DNA from: Candidatus Dechloromonas phosphorivorans
GTDB lineage: Bacteria > Pseudomonadota > Gammaproteobacteria > Burkholderiales > Rhodocyclaceae
NCBI GenBank assembly: GCA_016714975.1
Contig: JADKBR010000001.1
Span: forward strand, 620,001 to 684,000
Direction: 5' to 3'
Length of the DNA: 64,000 nt
In this document: positions 61,770 through 64,000 of the stretch, piece by piece
Layout: the number at the start of each line of letters is the position of its first letter
Position numbering within the stretch: position 1 is the stretch's first letter
Position numbers and translations under genes: made by a program
Notes under the pieces: model-generated
Told to the model about the DNA's origin: nothing
Database searches by the model: none
What the model saw: the letters and a program-made list of their open reading frames with translations, nothing else

Positions 61770-64000
61770 TTACTGTGTCGTAAGCAGGCTGCTGGAAGAG
61801 GTCAACTCGTTGGACTTGCCGTAACCGGGAATCGAGCGGCGCAGAAGCGAGATGGGATTGGAACCGACGCTGCCAAAATCGTTGAGCTCGAGTTGCAGGA
61901 ACAGCGTGGTATTCGGCGTACCGGCAATGGCCGCCAGGCGCTGGGCGACAACCCGGGTCGCCCAGCAACCGGCATTGTATTCGAAGCCGGCAATGGCCTC
62001 GAGCAATTGCGGGGCAATCGTGTCCGTATTGAGCAGCGAGTAGTTGAAGCGCCCGACGGCATAGAGGCGGCGAGTCAGCGGCCATTGGCCGGCGATGTCG
62101 ATCTGGCTGACCTGCGGTACCCCGAGCGTTGGCTCGCGGGTATATCGATAGCCGGCGCTGATCACCTTGGCCAGCTCCGGCTGGTAACGCAGTCCGGCAG
62201 ACACACGCTCGTTCAGGCCATCACGGTAGTTATAGTCCCAGGCGACATCGGCGTAGGTCTTGGGCAAGACCAGCCCGCTGAATGCAGCGAGCAAGTCGGA
62301 ATAGCCCTGCTGCTCATTGCCAAGCGGAACAATCGGTGACTTGAGCGGTGTGTAGTTGAGCGTCACACGGCTCGGGCTGAAGTAGTAACGCTGGCCGATC
62401 ATCGCCTTGAAGCGCTCGACCCCCGTCTCGGCGTCGAGCATGCGTGTGGTCACCGCGGCCGTCAACTGATTGGCGTCATTGATGCGGTCGTAGCCGCTGA
62501 AGCGGTTCTCGGAAAACATCTGGGCGAAGTTGAAGTCCGCTTGGGCGGTATCGAAAAGAGGGATGTCGCTTTGATTCTTGTAGGGGATATTCACATAGTA
62601 CAAGCGCGGTTCGAGCGTCTGGATGAAAGCCTTGTCGAGTAGACTGGTTTCGCGCTCGAAGATCACGCTGGAATCCACGGTAAACGTGGGGAGCACCCGC
62701 GAGATGTTGGAGTCCGCCCCGGCGACGGTCTGATTGCTCAGCGCGTACTGAGTCACGTTAACCCCAACCTTGGGAATGAAAGTGAACGCCGGGTGCACGA
62801 TCGGCAGCGAAAACTGCGGGTAGATCACCATGCGGTCGCCCTGAACTCGTGTCTGGTGGATGAAGCGCGAGTACTGCCCAATCAAAGTGAGATCCGTGCC
62901 CAGCAGATCGGGCTTGAAGCCGACCAGATTGACTTGTGGTTCGAGAAAGTAGGGAACCGCGACCGGGTTCGCCGGATCGGTCTGCAGCGTCTGGTAGCGC
63001 AGGACCTGCATGTTGGTCTGGAGCCACGGAGATGGCCAATAGGCGACCGTCAACTGCTGCGGCAACTGGACCTGCGAGGTCTGCACCAGACGGGACGACA
63101 TGTCCTGCCAATAGAAGTTGTCCGACACGCGGTTGTAGTTGACTACGGCGGAAACCCCTTGGCCGAGGTTCTGCTGGTGATTAATCATGTACGCGTAGCG
63201 CTCACGGTCGGCCAACTTGTCATAGGGCATGTACTCTGCCGTGTAGACATTGGGAGTGTTTGCGTTGGGCGTATTGAAATCGACGTAGCGCACTTCGGCA
63301 CCCAGTTGCAGGCCACGCTTGCTCATGTAGCGGGGAAGGATGAGCGCGTCGTAGTTCGGGGCAATGTTCCAGTAGTAGGGGACCGTCAGGTCCAGGCCAT
63401 CACGCGTCGAGGTCGAGAAAAAGGGATGCATCACGCCCGAACGCCGCTGGTGGTTGAGCGCAAAAGTCATGGCCGGCGTATAGAAAATCGGAACATCCAT
63501 GAACCAGACCGAGGCGTTTTTCGCATCCCCTACGTCGCGATCGTAATCGAGATGCGTTTCCGTGGCTCGCAGGTACCAGTCCTTCTCACCCGGCCTGCAC
63601 GTTGAGTAGGTGCTATCGAACAGCGTAATCTGGTTCTCGCCCTCGAAATCGATCCGTTCCGCGGTGCCGCTCCCCAAGGAAGGGCGAGTGCGCGGCGCCT
63701 CTGTCGGCAGGCCGTAGCTGCTGGCGATGTTCGTCATCATCGGTGCGCTGGAACTTACTGCATTTGAAGCGGCGTTGCTGACGACCACCGTCGTCGCCTT
63801 GTAGAACTTGCTCTCAACCTGTTTGACGATCAGGAAATCGGCATCCTCGGCGAAGCCGACCTGCTCGGACAGCTTCATGCGGACATGCGGCGCGTTGAAT
63901 TCCGCGCCTTGCTGCAGCATGCGCACCTTGCCGGTTGCGTCGATCTCGTCATCGAGCGGCCAGTAAACCATCTTGTCACCGAAGACTTGGGTATCCAGCT
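61770..64000 (-). CDS. lptD: LPS-assembly protein LptD, 5' part outside window
   Basis: At least 742 residues of the outer-membrane LPS inserter. The frame is open to the window edge (LDTQVFGDKMVYWPLDDEID), which is part of the N-terminal OstA jellyroll. The rest is the 26-strand barrel with FQLQ-like blocks such as RVVAQRLAAIAGTPNTTLFL and LELNDFGSVGSNPISLLRRS near the C-terminus. Two Cys residues visible (TCRPGEKDW and AGCWATR) are candidates for the inter-domain disulfides. It is five bases from surA. Confidence 0.95.
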   Translation of the reverse strand, partial: LDTQVFGDKMVYWPLDDEIDATGKVRMLQQGAEFNAPHVRMKLSEQVGFAEDADFLIVKQVESKFYKATTVVVSNAASNAVSSSAPMMTNIASSYGLPTEAPRTRPSLGSGTAERIDFEGENQITLFDSTYSTCRPGEKDWYLRATETHLDYDRDVGDAKNASVWFMDVPIFYTPAMTFALNHQRRSGVMHPFFSTSTRDGLDLTVPYYWNIAPNYDALILPRYMSKRGLQLGAEVRYVDFNTPNANTPNVYTAEYMPYDKLADRERYAYMINHQQNLGQGVSAVVNYNRVSDNFYWQDMSSRLVQTSQVQLPQQLTVAYWPSPWLQTNMQVLRYQTLQTDPANPVAVPYFLEPQVNLVGFKPDLLGTDLTLIGQYSRFIHQTRVQGDRMVIYPQFSLPIVHPAFTFIPKVGVNVTQYALSNQTVAGADSNISRVLPTFTVDSSVIFERETSLLDKAFIQTLEPRLYYVNIPYKNQSDIPLFDTAQADFNFAQMFSENRFSGYDRINDANQLTAAVTTRMLDAETGVERFKAMIGQRYYFSPSRVTLNYTPLKSPIVPLGNEQQGYSDLLAAFSGLVLPKTYADVAWDYNYRDGLNERVSAGLRYQPELAKVISAGYRYTREPTLGVPQVSQIDIAGQWPLTRRLYAVGRFNYSLLNTDTIAPQLLEAIAGFEYNAGCWATRVVAQRLAAIAGTPNTTLFLQLELNDFGSVGSNPISLLRRSIPGYGKSNELTSSSSLLTTQ

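Noticed and set aside
1..64000. CRISPR arrays, tRNA/rRNA genes, insertion sequences and attachment sites
   Set aside because: No regularly spaced repeats, cloverleaf-forming stretches, transposase-like frames or flanking direct repeats around the accessory region were seen.

Overview
This 64 kb window is chromosomal DNA of a GC-rich Gram-negative bacterium, most likely a betaproteobacterium of the Rhodocyclales (Dechloromonas/Azonexus/Accumulibacter-like). The support is gene order and family type: hemB-engB-cytochrome c4, rplU-rpmA-obgE-proB, lptD-surA-pdxA-rsmA, a single trimeric general porin, a DUF3422 gene beside purC, and msrPQ. No rRNA or tRNA gene, CRISPR array, insertion sequence or integrase was recognised. 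The genus is an inference.

Region 1 (1-19.3 kb) is core genome: the end of slmA, hemB, engB, a di-haem cytochrome c, a CBS protein, msrP-msrQ, bioB-bioC, comF, trmL, a strongly expressed type of porin, the rplU-rpmA-obgE-proB cluster with a clear sigma-70 promoter, an FKBP isomerase plus pseudouridine synthase pair, a MaoC hydratase, and a four-gene MacAB-like export system with two separate permeases.

Region 2 (19.7-27.1 kb) is accessory. It holds a 1363-residue patatin-like lipase whose catalytic Ser and Asp are separated by a long multi-helix membrane segment, a CorC/HlyC-type protein, and a soluble chemoreceptor.

Region 3 (27.6-49.8 kb) is the main find: a complete-looking, 16-gene, single-direction extracellular contractile injection system (eCIS, Afp/PVC/MAC type). 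In order of transcription it encodes a DUF4255 cap protein, an unknown protein, a 655-residue sheath, two tube proteins, a 56-residue DUF5908 (Afp6-type) protein, a LysM tube-baseplate protein, a VgrG-like spike, a PAAR tip, a gp25-like wedge, two large baseplate proteins, an unknown 916-residue protein, a CIS tape-measure protein, an AAA+ ATPase, and a 1008-residue DUF4157 protein. That last protein ends in a HAE...CxxC cytidine-deaminase-like domain and is the probable payload. No obvious tail-fibre gene was recognised, so the two unknown proteins are candidates for target binding or baseplate roles.

Region 4 (50-64 kb) returns to core genome: gap, DUF3422, purC, DUF2189, the oligopeptidase prlC, a DUF4124-glutaredoxin protein, xthA, and a Crp/Fnr regulator. 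A CRP-type palindrome lies exactly at a class II activator position in front of a small DUF2892 gene. The window ends with rsmA-pdxA-surA-lptD on the minus strand. pdxA carries an apparent one-base insertion, and msrQ (region 1) has no usable start codon in frame. Both could be real lesions or sequencing errors.
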